Source of the DNA: Geojedonia sp051814705
Lineage (GTDB): Bacteria > Bacteroidota > Bacteroidia > Flavobacteriales > Flavobacteriaceae
Reading direction: 5' to 3'
DNA: 64,000 nucleotides
Assembly (NCBI GenBank): GCA_051814705.1
Contig: JBPWQW010000001.1
Span: 434,001-498,000, forward strand
Part shown: positions 8,328 to 15,591 of the stretch, one piece after another
How the letters are laid out: every line of letters begins with the position of its first letter
How positions within the stretch are numbered: the stretch's first letter is position 1
The notes under the pieces: generated by a model
The model's input: only the letters and a program-made list of their open reading frames with translations
The model's database searches: none
Told to the model about the DNA's origin: nothing
Translations under genes and position numbers: made by a program

Positions 8328-8837
8328 ATGAAAAGTACAGTTATAAAATTCGGAATGTACAGTAGTTTAATACTCTTAATCCTTTTTTCTCTTCAATTTA
8401 TATTTGAAGAAAACATTGGATATGAATTAAGCGAAATTTTTGGATATGCAAGCATTGTCATCTCATTGATATTTGTCTATTTTGCAATTAAGCATTTTAG
8501 GGATCATGAAAACAACGGACAAGTAAGCCTTGGCAAAGCAATAGGCATTGGGCTTTTAGTAAGTTTATTGGCTTCACTTACATTTGGAATTATTAATTAC
8601 GTGTATGTAGAGGTGATCAATCCAGAGTTTATGACCGAGTATTATAGCCACCAAGTAGAGATTTATAGATCTTCCCTATCGGAAACTAACTTTCAGGAAA
8701 AGCTGAAAGAATTAGAATCCCAAAAAGAAATGTTTACAAATCCAGTTATTAGTTCAGTAGTTATGGCATTAACCGTTCTTATCATCGGATTGATCTTTTC
8801 ATTAATTTCAGGGTTAATCCTGCAACGCAAAAGCTAA
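8328..8837 (+). CDS. DUF4199 family membrane protein
   Basis: A 169-residue inner-membrane protein. Hydrophobic segments near 11-28, 37-57, 70-95 and 142-165 suggest four helices. The soluble part between helices 3 and 4 is acidic and helical. The pattern (YSSLILLILFSL, then GKAIGIGLLVSLLASL) is that of the Bacteroidota DUF4199 family. Located 18 bases after a VOC gene and 4 bases before the DUF1801 gene. Function unknown. Confidence 0.8.
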   Translation: MKSTVIKFGMYSSLILLILFSLQFIFEENIGYELSEIFGYASIVISLIFVYFAIKHFRDHENNGQVSLGKAIGIGLLVSLLASLTFGIINYVYVEVINPEFMTEYYSHQVEIYRSSLSETNFQEKLKELESQKEMFTNPVISSVVMALTVLIIGLIFSLISGLILQRKS

Positions 8838-8841
8838 ACTC

Positions 8842-9300
8842 ATGCAATATAAAGCCGAAACACCTGAAGACTATATCAATCAGTTACCTGACGACAGGAA
8901 AGAGCCTATTATTAAATTGAGAAACAGTATTCTTAAAACTATTCCACAAGGCTTTAAGGAAACCATAAGTTACGGTATGATTGGTTATGTTGTACCACAC
9001 TCCATTTATCCTGATGGATATCACTGTACGCCAAATCTGCCTTTGCCCTTTATAAATATCGCTTCCCAAAAAAACTTCATCGCCGTCTATAATATGGGCA
9101 TTTATGTAAAAAAAGATATCTATGATTGGTTTGTTAGTGAATACCCAAAACATTGCAAACGTAAACTCGATATGGGAAAAAGCTGCATCCGTTTTAAGTA
9201 TATGGACGATATCCCTTATGATTTAATCAGTGAATTAGCATCTAAAATAACTGTAGACGAATGGATAAACTATTATGAATCTGCAATAAAAAACCGTTAA
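8842..9300 (+). CDS. DUF1801 domain protein
   Basis: A 152-residue cytoplasmic protein of the DUF1801/YdhG-like family. It opens with EDYINQLPDDRKEPI and has the conserved core ETISYGMIGYVVP (about residues 48-60), then an aromatic core region KNFIAVYNMGIY. These proteins adopt a small alpha/beta fold; no enzyme activity is firmly established. It sits 4 bases after DUF4199 and 3 bases before the next VOC gene, so cotranscription is very likely. Confidence 0.85.
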   Translation: MQYKAETPEDYINQLPDDRKEPIIKLRNSILKTIPQGFKETISYGMIGYVVPHSIYPDGYHCTPNLPLPFINIASQKNFIAVYNMGIYVKKDIYDWFVSEYPKHCKRKLDMGKSCIRFKYMDDIPYDLISELASKITVDEWINYYESAIKNR

Positions 9301-9303
9301 TAT

Positions 9304-9687
9304 ATGAAACGCGTAACAGGAATTGGAGGGTTGTTCTTTAAAACCAAAGATCCAAACAAAACAAAAGAATGGTACAAAAAACATTTAGGTTTTAACACCG
9401 ATAATTACGGTTGTACATTTTGGTGGCATGATAAAGACGGCAACAAATGTTCTACACAATGGAGCCCGTTTGCAGCAGACACCAAGTATTATGAGCCTTC
9501 TAAAAAGGACTTTATGTTTAACTATCGTGTTGAAAACTTGGTGGAACTTTTAAAAGTTTTAAAAGAAGAAGGTGTAACCATAGTCGGCGAGATGGAAGAA
9601 TTTGAATACGGGAAATTTGGGTGGATTTTGGATAATGATGGCAACAAAATTGAACTTTGGGAACCTATTGACAGTGCCTTTTTGTAA
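9304..9687 (+). CDS. VOC superfamily (glyoxalase-like) protein
   Basis: A 127-residue VOC protein distinct from the one at 7938. FFKTKDPNKTKEWYKKHLGF forms the first beta-alpha unit, and WILDNDGNKIELWEP at the C-terminus carries the usual ending with a Glu that could be a metal ligand. There is no CxxC pair such as ArsI carbon-arsenic lyases carry, so despite the nearby ars-type operon I do not call it ArsI. Starts 3 bases after the DUF1801 stop. Confidence 0.85.
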   Translation: MKRVTGIGGLFFKTKDPNKTKEWYKKHLGFNTDNYGCTFWWHDKDGNKCSTQWSPFAADTKYYEPSKKDFMFNYRVENLVELLKVLKEEGVTIVGEMEEFEYGKFGWILDNDGNKIELWEPIDSAFL

Positions 9688-9714
9688 ATTAGGTCACTAT
9701 AAAATCTCTCAATT

Positions 9715-9984
9715 ATGAATAAAGTTTATAAAAATTGTCAAAGCTGCGGTATGCCTTTAAAAAAGGATGCAAAGGGTGGCGGAACCAATACCGACGGATC
9801 AAAAAGCACAGTGTATTGCAGTCACTGTTATGAGGGAGGTAAGTTTTTGCAACCTGATATTACCGCTCTACAAATGCAAAACTTTGTAAAGGACAAATTA
9901 AAAGAGATGAAATTCCCTGGGTTTTTAGCAAGCTTCTTTACCAAAGGCATCCCAAAATTGGAGCGTTGGAAAAATAATTCTTAA
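9715..9984 (+). CDS. Small zinc-ribbon protein
   Basis: An 89-residue protein with four cysteines in two CxxC pairs (C8/C11 and C35/C38), fitting the putative zinc-ribbon family often found near VOC and DUF1801 genes. The rest is an amphipathic region (MQNFVKDKLKEM). Likely binds one structural zinc. Last gene of the run that begins at 7938; the gap that follows carries the ars-type operator. Confidence 0.8.
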   Translation: MNKVYKNCQSCGMPLKKDAKGGGTNTDGSKSTVYCSHCYEGGKFLQPDITALQMQNFVKDKLKEMKFPGFLASFFTKGIPKLERWKNNS

Positions 9985-10024
9985 GGTTATACCTTATGAA
10001 CTAAGTTTTTTTATTAAAAACATC

Positions 10025-10064
10025 ATCGCATTATTGCGATATTACGATAATATTTATATATTTG
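10025..10064 (+). promoter_or_regulatory. ArsR operator and promoter
   Basis: ATCGCA-TTAT-TGCGAT (10025-10040) is a perfect 6-base inverted repeat. It overlaps a second palindrome ATATT-ACGAT-AATAT (10039-10053). A -7 element TATATTTG is at 10057-10064, and TTG at 10034-10036 is 20 bases upstream, matching the Bacteroidota -33/-7 spacing. The operator therefore covers the -33 and spacer, the arrangement expected for ArsR repression relieved by a metal(loid). Confidence 0.75.
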
Positions 10065-10081
10065 TCCCATAAATCAATATC

Positions 10082-10405
10082 ATGGGAGCAACAAAACTGG
10101 ATATCCATAACCAAAACGTAACTGAAATAGCCACAATAGCCAAGGTGTTTTCGCATCCCGCAAGAGTGGCCATCCTACAATATATTAGCAGCCAAGATAG
10201 TTGCATTTGCAATGATCTTGTTGAAGAAATTGGCTTAGCACAAGCCACCATTTCACAACACTTAAAGGTCATTAATGATGCCGGTCTGCTAAAAGGAAAT
10301 TATCAGGGTAAAAGTTTGTGTTATTGTTTGAACGTTGAGCGCTTTCATGAATTTCAGGAATTATTGAACTCCTTTTTTAATAGCACGACATCCAATTGCT
10401 GTTAG
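10082..10405 (+). CDS. ArsR/SmtB family metalloregulator
   Basis: A 107-residue winged-helix repressor. HTH near residues 46-72 (LVEEIGLAQATISQHLKVI). Cys41 and Cys43 (CICNDLV) lie at the position of the classical alpha-3 arsenic-binding ELCVCDL motif. Further cysteines are at 80, 82 and at the very end, Cys106-Cys107. Likely an As(III)- or other metal-responsive repressor of its own operon (operator at 10025-10053). Followed after 47 bases by DUF6428, then ArsN1-type and ArsC-type genes on the same strand. Confidence 0.9.
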   Translation: MGATKLDIHNQNVTEIATIAKVFSHPARVAILQYISSQDSCICNDLVEEIGLAQATISQHLKVINDAGLLKGNYQGKSLCYCLNVERFHEFQELLNSFFNSTTSNCC

Positions 10406-10452
10406 ATTTTTAAAGGATCTTTAATTATTTCTGTCACTTAAAAAAATAATAC

Positions 10453-10950
10453 ATGAAAACACAAGACTTTTTTACACTTTTAGAACAACATCAAGACAAG
10501 GCTTTGATGTTTGAATACGCACCTAACCAACTGGTAGCTGCTAATTACCACATTACAGAAGTAAAACACCTTACAATTGATTCAGTGGACTGTGGTTCGC
10601 AAACCGATGATTGGAAAGAAACCATAATTCAGCTATGGGAAAGCCCAAGCGAAATTGGCAAAAAAGATTATATGAGCATTTATAAAGCCCTAGCCATCTT
10701 AAAAAAAGTGGGGAAAATGAAAGCTTACACCTTAGATGCTGAAGTGAAATTTGAGTACAGTAATGCTACATTCCATACGGCACAACTCTTTGTCAATGAT
10801 TATGACATCGATGGACAAAGTCTAGTTATCAAATTAGGAGTTGAAAAAACAGACTGTAAAGCCAAAGCAGCTTGTGGCGTTTCAGAAGTATTAGAGCCTG
10901 TAGGTTCTAATGTTGAACCTTGCTGTTCGCCAGATGGAAATTGTTGTTAG
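10453..10950 (+). CDS. DUF6428 family protein with cysteine-rich tail
   Basis: A 165-residue protein that I recognise as the DUF6428 family seen next to arsR in Bacteroidota. The body (1-130) looks like a compact alpha/beta domain without signal peptide. The last 31 residues carry six cysteines: 135, 141, 157, 158, 164 and 165; Cys47 is the only other one. Paired cysteines at the tail suggest As(III)/thiophilic metal binding or a redox role, but no function is established. The next gene starts inside its last 17 bases, so translation is coupled. Confidence 0.8.
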   Translation: MKTQDFFTLLEQHQDKALMFEYAPNQLVAANYHITEVKHLTIDSVDCGSQTDDWKETIIQLWESPSEIGKKDYMSIYKALAILKKVGKMKAYTLDAEVKFEYSNATFHTAQLFVNDYDIDGQSLVIKLGVEKTDCKAKAACGVSEVLEPVGSNVEPCCSPDGNCC

Positions 10951-11431
10951 ATCTTTGGTTAAATCTGATTGGGAAGCGGTTTCAAAAATATACAAAGAAG
11001 GCATTTCTACTGGTTTTGCTACTTTTGAAACGGAAGTCCCTTCTTGGAAACTGTGGAATAATAAATACATAGAACACTGTAGAATCGTTGCTGAACTCAA
11101 CCATGACGTGGCTGGTTTTGCAGTGTTATCACCAGTTTCAAAACGTGAGGTATATAAAGGTGTTGCCGAAGTGAGTGTATATGTGTCTGACCAAAAAAAG
11201 GGTCTGCATATTGGCGAGACCTTGTTAAACCATCTCATCAAAGAAAGTGAAGCTAGCGGATTTTGGACTTTACAAGCCAGTATTTTTTCTGAAAATGTAG
11301 CAAGTTTGCGTTTACATGAAAAATGTGGCTTCAGAGTAGTTGGTGTACGAGAGAAAATTGGTAAGTTACATGGCAAATGGCATGACAATCATGTTTTGGA
11401 ACGCAGAAGTAAGTCCATAATAGACAATTAA
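10934..11431 (+). CDS. arsN1: ArsN1-type N-acetyltransferase
   Basis: A 165-residue GNAT enzyme. TFETEVPSW, FAVLSPVSKREVYKGVAEVSVYV and the final CGFRVVGVREKIGKLHGKWHD match the phosphinothricin acetyltransferase / ArsN1 branch, which acetylates the amino group of arsinothricin or phosphinothricin-like amino acids. The acetyl-CoA loop is degenerate (QKKGLHIGE in place of Q/R-x-x-G-x-G/A). I chose ATG at 10934, which overlaps the DUF6428 stop by 17 bases and puts the conserved VRSLVKSDW start at the N-terminus. Its place between DUF6428 and the arsenate reductase supports an arsenical role. Confidence 0.75.
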   Translation: MEIVVRSLVKSDWEAVSKIYKEGISTGFATFETEVPSWKLWNNKYIEHCRIVAELNHDVAGFAVLSPVSKREVYKGVAEVSVYVSDQKKGLHIGETLLNHLIKESEASGFWTLQASIFSENVASLRLHEKCGFRVVGVREKIGKLHGKWHDNHVLERRSKSIIDN

Positions 11432-11454
11432 TTAAAACTAAAATTCGCGAATTT

Positions 11455-11889
11455 GTGGCAAATAATATAAAAAACATCCTCGTCCTCTGCACTGGAAATT
11501 CCTGTAGAAGCCAAATGGCTCATGGCTATTTAGAACGATTTGCTGATGGTAAAGCTCATATTTATAGTGCTGGCATAGAAACCCATGGTTTAAACCCTGG
11601 AGCAGTCGCCATAATGAAAGAAGCTGGTATTGATATTTCCAATCACAGCTCCAATCATGTGGACGAATACTCTCAAATCAATTTTGATTATATCATCACC
11701 GTTTGCGACCATGCAAACGAACATTGTCCATACATCCCTAGTCAAAATGCGGTGAGATTGCACCATAACTTTTTTGATCCCTCAAAAGTGGTAGGAACCA
11801 ATGATGAAAAACATGAAGCGTTTTTAAAAGCAAGACATGAGATTAAGGCTTACTTCGAAGACTTTGTCCAAACCTATATAACGCCTTAG
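11455..11889 (+). CDS. arsC: Arsenate reductase, low-molecular-weight phosphatase type (thioredoxin-coupled)
   Basis: A 144-residue enzyme reducing As(V) to As(III). The P-loop CTGNSCR at residues 12-18 holds the nucleophilic Cys12. Cys84 and Cys91 sit at the spacing of the redox cysteines Cys82/Cys89 of plasmid pI258 ArsC, so disulfide relay to thioredoxin is expected. D108 in FFDPS is the candidate general acid. The start is GTG at 11455. Last gene of the ars-type operon; its end overlaps by four bases the convergent acyltransferase gene. No Acr3 or ArsB efflux gene follows. Confidence 0.9.
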   Translation: MANNIKNILVLCTGNSCRSQMAHGYLERFADGKAHIYSAGIETHGLNPGAVAIMKEAGIDISNHSSNHVDEYSQINFDYIITVCDHANEHCPYIPSQNAVRLHHNFFDPSKVVGTNDEKHEAFLKARHEIKAYFEDFVQTYITP

Positions 11890-13715
11890 ACATCTTCGTT
11901 CCCGGTAAATTTCCGTTCTAATTCAGCTTGAAATTCTTCCATGACTGGACGTACCGTACTTTCTGGTAAATCGGCAATCCTAATGTACATAAGTCCGTCC
12001 ACTGCATTGTTAAATAAGGGATCCACATTAAAGGCTACCACTTTTGCATTTTGCTTAATGTATTTTTTGATCAATACGGGTAAGCGTAGGCTTCCAGGTT
12101 CCACCTCATCAATGATTTTGTCAAACTTGTTGAGGTCGGCCTCTGTTTCATCAAATACAAAGTCTTTATCGGCATCTTTGAGTTTTACTTTAAACTCCTT
12201 TTTGGGGTGTATGTATTGTGCGACATAAGGGTCGTAGTAGTGAGATTTCATAAACTCAATCATCAAGGATTTTGAGAAGCTCGTAAACTGGTTGCTGATA
12301 CTCACGCCACCAATAAGATATTTATGCTCTGGAAAACGAAGTGTGGTATGCACAATTCCTTTCCAAAGTAAAAATAAAGGCATGGGTTTTTGCTGATAGT
12401 CCTTTACAATAAATGCACGACCCATCTCTATGGATTCACTCATCATTTTATGAAGTTCCGGTTCAAAACGAAACAAATCCTGAAGGTAAAACCCATTAAT
12501 TCCGTAAGTAGCGAAAATCTTGGATCCCAGACCCATTCTGTAAGCTCCAGCAATTCGGTTAGTGGTATTATCCCACAAAAACATATGATGGTAATAGCTG
12601 TCAAATTGATCCAGATCAATGGCTTCATTGGTGCCTTCTCCTATTTCCCTAAACGTAATCTCACGCAAGCGCCCTATTTCTCGTAAAATGTTTGGAATCA
12701 GCTTAGCTTCGGTTAAAAACACTTCATAATTCTTACTTTCCAATAATCGATGCTCTTCTTTCCTTAAAGATTCAACCTCCAAGGCCATAGCTTCAGAACC
12801 TACGGGAGTAACAATACGTTTTGGGGGTTTAGGAACTTTTAATGTAGACTGAATATTATCCAGCAGATTTCCTTTTCCGTCGAACGAATTGGATAGCATA
12901 TAGGTTTTTTTTCTAATAAACTCTGAATATTCCTCTAACGTCGTGTGTTCTTTTTGATCGAGCACAGAAATTGGCCTTCCTATTCTAACCTTTATGGTTC
13001 GATGTTTTTGAGTCAAGAGTTCAGATGGTAATTTTGCAGTTCTAAATGTGTCACTGATTTTCGATAATTTATAAAAAAGCTTGCTGTTTTTAGCATGGAA
13101 ATAAATAGGCACAACAGGAACTTCAGCCTTCTGAATCAGTTTCATGGCAGCTTCCTCCCAAGGCTTGTCGATTACCAATTTACCATCTCTATAGGTTGAC
13201 ACCTCTCCTGCGGGGAAAACCCCTAATGGATGCCCTCCCTTTAAATGTATTATTGAATTTTTAAAACCCATAATACTCGATTTGGCTTCCTTTCGGTCTT
13301 CAAAAGGATTCACAGGTATGATATAAGGTTTTAGAGGCTCAATGCGATGCAATAAAAAGTTGGCAATGATTTTAAAGTCTTTACGCTGCTCCAGCATCAA
13401 CTTTAAGAGTAAAATCCCGTCAATGCCACCCAAAGGATGATTGGAGACCGTAATATACGCCCCTTCTTTAGGTAAGCGTTTTAAATCTTCTTCAGGGATT
13501 TCAAATTTAATTTGAAAATCGTCCAAAATACCATTTAAAAACTCCAGCTCCTCAAGATGCTTGTTGCGTTTATAAATGCCGTTAAGTGTCGATATTTTAA
13601 GGAGTTTCATCAATAACCAACCTACAAAAGTGCCTACTACCCCATACTTACCCAATTGTATGGCTTTAGCAACTTCTTTAGCCGTTACTAGTACTCCGTC
13701 TTGTTGTTTGGTCAT
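11886..13715 (-). CDS. Two-domain acyltransferase, OlsF-like (PlsC domain plus OlsB/hemolysin-type domain)
   Basis: A 609-residue protein joining an N-terminal lysophospholipid acyltransferase domain (NHPLGGIDG at 92-100, FPAGE at 167-171, VPVVPIYFHA at 199-208) to a C-terminal OlsB/hemolysin-type N-acyltransferase domain (~330-520, FREIGEGTNEA and SIEMGRAFI). This is the layout of OlsF, which makes ornithine lipids in Flavobacterium johnsoniae and Serratia; glycine lipids are an alternative product. The acyltransferase box reads H93-x5-D99 rather than the usual Hx4D. It lies 22 bases after the aspartate kinase gene on the same strand. Probably inner-membrane associated. Confidence 0.75.
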   Translation of the reverse strand: MTKQQDGVLVTAKEVAKAIQLGKYGVVGTFVGWLLMKLLKISTLNGIYKRNKHLEELEFLNGILDDFQIKFEIPEEDLKRLPKEGAYITVSNHPLGGIDGILLLKLMLEQRKDFKIIANFLLHRIEPLKPYIIPVNPFEDRKEAKSSIMGFKNSIIHLKGGHPLGVFPAGEVSTYRDGKLVIDKPWEEAAMKLIQKAEVPVVPIYFHAKNSKLFYKLSKISDTFRTAKLPSELLTQKHRTIKVRIGRPISVLDQKEHTTLEEYSEFIRKKTYMLSNSFDGKGNLLDNIQSTLKVPKPPKRIVTPVGSEAMALEVESLRKEEHRLLESKNYEVFLTEAKLIPNILREIGRLREITFREIGEGTNEAIDLDQFDSYYHHMFLWDNTTNRIAGAYRMGLGSKIFATYGINGFYLQDLFRFEPELHKMMSESIEMGRAFIVKDYQQKPMPLFLLWKGIVHTTLRFPEHKYLIGGVSISNQFTSFSKSLMIEFMKSHYYDPYVAQYIHPKKEFKVKLKDADKDFVFDETEADLNKFDKIIDEVEPGSLRLPVLIKKYIKQNAKVVAFNVDPLFNNAVDGLMYIRIADLPESTVRPVMEEFQAELERKFTGNEDV

Positions 13716-13737
13716 GAGTGTAAATGTACTAAATTGT

Positions 13738-14988
13738 TTATTTAGTTACTATTTGAACGGTCCCTTGCGTTACTTGTTTTAAAAGAACGGTTTTATCTGT
13801 CTCTAATTGCTTGATAGCTTTATCGTTATAATGCCGTATAGTGTAGAGCGACACATGTTCTACACAATCCACTTTGAATTTTGCTTTTAAATGTTGAAGC
13901 AATTTATCCAAATTATTATAGTTATTATCGACACATACTGAAAAGCTAATGGCTGAATTTTGAATCACATCCACTTTCATTTTATACAAGTGCAATAGAT
14001 TAAAAATCTCACTGATATTTTCTTCTACGATATAGGAAAAATCTAAAGAAGACAACGAAATTAATACCTCATCTTTCTTCACAATAAAACAAGGCACATC
14101 GGGCTCTAGGCCAATGGCTTTACCAACCATAGTGCCTGGGTTTTCGGGTTTCAAAAACGATTTCACAAACAAGGGTATTTCCTTGCCTTGCAAAGGCTGT
14201 AAGGTTTTGGGATGGATTACGGAGGCTCCGTAAAAGGCGAGTTCAATTGCCTCACGGTATGAAATCTTGTTCAATAATTGTGCGTTTTCAAAATAACGCG
14301 GGTCGGCATTTAAAATACCCGGAACATCCTTCCAAATTGTTACGCTTTCAGCATTTAAGCAGTAAGCAAATATGGCTGCTGTATAATCACTACCTTCTCT
14401 TCCCAAGGTTGTTGTAAAATTATTGGCATCGCTTCCTAAAAACCCTTGTGTTACATTCAAACTCCGTTTATTAAATTTAGAGCTAATTTGGGATTGGGTT
14501 TCTTCCCAATTGACATTGGCCCTTCTGTAATAATTATCCGTTTTTATAAGTTCTCTAACATCGACCCACTTATTTTTTAAACCAATATAATTGAGATATT
14601 CACTAATGATTACGGTTGAAACCAGCTCTCCATATCCTATGGTTTGGTCATAGACAAAATTGTAATCTGGCGATTTGTTTCGGTCATAAAACCCAGACAA
14701 CTCATCAAATAAGCTTGCAACTCTTTTAAAAACCAAATGCTGTTCGTTGTCAAATAGATCCAATAAAATAGCATTGTGGTATTTTTTAACCTCTTGAAGG
14801 GAGCTTTGCAATTCTTCGCTCTTGTTAAAGTAATTAGAGATGACTGTTTCCATGGCATTGGTTGTTTTTCCCATTGCAGAAACAACAATTAAGGTATCGT
14901 CATAACCCACTTTTTTCAATACCGAAGCCATATTTTTAACCCCAACGGCATCCTGTACTGATGCTCCACCAAATTTAAATACTCGCAT
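13738..14988 (-). CDS. Aspartate kinase
   Basis: Phosphorylates aspartate, the first step to lysine, threonine and methionine. A 416-residue monofunctional enzyme starting MRVFKFGGASV (KFGG nucleotide/substrate loop at residues 4-7), with GREGSDYTAA and the ending of the kinase domain at IHPKTLQPLQ. Regulatory ACT-type modules follow from about 295. An in-frame upstream extension exists but lies inside the preceding GNAT gene; ATG at 14988 gives the conserved N-terminus. The start is one base beyond the GNAT stop, so the genes are coupled. Which aspartokinase class (lysine- or threonine-sensitive) cannot be told. Confidence 0.9.
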   Translation of the reverse strand: MRVFKFGGASVQDAVGVKNMASVLKKVGYDDTLIVVSAMGKTTNAMETVISNYFNKSEELQSSLQEVKKYHNAILLDLFDNEQHLVFKRVASLFDELSGFYDRNKSPDYNFVYDQTIGYGELVSTVIISEYLNYIGLKNKWVDVRELIKTDNYYRRANVNWEETQSQISSKFNKRSLNVTQGFLGSDANNFTTTLGREGSDYTAAIFAYCLNAESVTIWKDVPGILNADPRYFENAQLLNKISYREAIELAFYGASVIHPKTLQPLQGKEIPLFVKSFLKPENPGTMVGKAIGLEPDVPCFIVKKDEVLISLSSLDFSYIVEENISEIFNLLHLYKMKVDVIQNSAISFSVCVDNNYNNLDKLLQHLKAKFKVDCVEHVSLYTIRHYNDKAIKQLETDKTVLLKQVTQGTVQIVTK

Positions 14989-14989
14989 G

Positions 14990-15469
14990 TTATAATTTTG
15001 ATAAATAATTTTTAATTCCTTGTTCATCCAAGTGCACAACATTCCAGTCGCGCATGACATTGGCTCCTTTTTTTTGGTAAAACTTAATTGCTGGAGTATT
15101 CCAATCCAATACTTCCCAGCTAATTCGTTTAACACCTAATTCATTACCGTATTTAACCACCTCGTTTAAAAGTGCCTCTCCCAAGCCTTGTCCTCTCATT
15201 GCTTGATTTACAATTAAATCTTCCAGATGCAAAACCTCTCCTTTCCAAGTTGAAAAACGTGTATAGACCAAAGCAATTCCTTCTATTTTACATTCAATTT
15301 CGGCAACAAAACATTGAAATGAAGGATGTCCTCCAAAACCCTTTTCTAGCAATTCGGACTCCGTGATTTCTACAGCATCGGGTTCTTTTTCATAATCTGC
15401 CAATTCTTTGATCAGATTAAGTACCTGATACATGTCCTCTGTTTTGGCCCTTCTAATTGTAATATCCAT
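14990..15469 (-). CDS. GNAT family N-acetyltransferase (diamine/SAT-like)
   Basis: A 159-residue enzyme resembling the spermidine/spermine (diamine) acetyltransferase branch: ELADYEKEPDAV near 27-38, LEDLIVNQAMRGQGLGEALL near 82-101 (acetyl-CoA loop RGQGLG) and WNTPAIKFYQKKGA near 123-136. Probable substrate is a small amine or thialysine-like amino acid, not proven. First gene of a minus-strand run with the aspartate kinase and the OlsF-like gene; a -7 element is 18 bases upstream. Confidence 0.85.
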   Translation of the reverse strand: MDITIRRAKTEDMYQVLNLIKELADYEKEPDAVEITESELLEKGFGGHPSFQCFVAEIECKIEGIALVYTRFSTWKGEVLHLEDLIVNQAMRGQGLGEALLNEVVKYGNELGVKRISWEVLDWNTPAIKFYQKKGANVMRDWNVVHLDEQGIKNYLSKL

Positions 15470-15486
15470 GTTTTGAAAATCTGGCT

Positions 15487-15494
15487 CAAATATA
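15487..15494 (-). promoter_or_regulatory. -7 promoter element (TATATTTG on minus strand)
   Basis: Read on the minus strand this is TATATTTG, a full match to TAnnTTTG, 18 bases before the GNAT ATG at 15469. No -33 TTTG at the ideal distance is evident. Confidence 0.5.
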
Positions 15495-15591
15495 ACTTAA
15501 ACTTGATGATTTATCTGAATCAATATTTTACGAAATCGTTGTAGTTCCTTAAAAAAGTAAGATATTTGCAAAAACAAACTACAAAAACTTC

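Noticed and set aside
9304..9687. ArsI carbon-arsenic lyase next to the ars-type operon
   Set aside because: It is a VOC protein but lacks the cysteine pair expected in ArsI.
14989..15135. 49-residue upstream extension of aspartate kinase
   Set aside because: It lies within the GNAT gene in another frame; the conserved MRVFKFGG starts at 14988.
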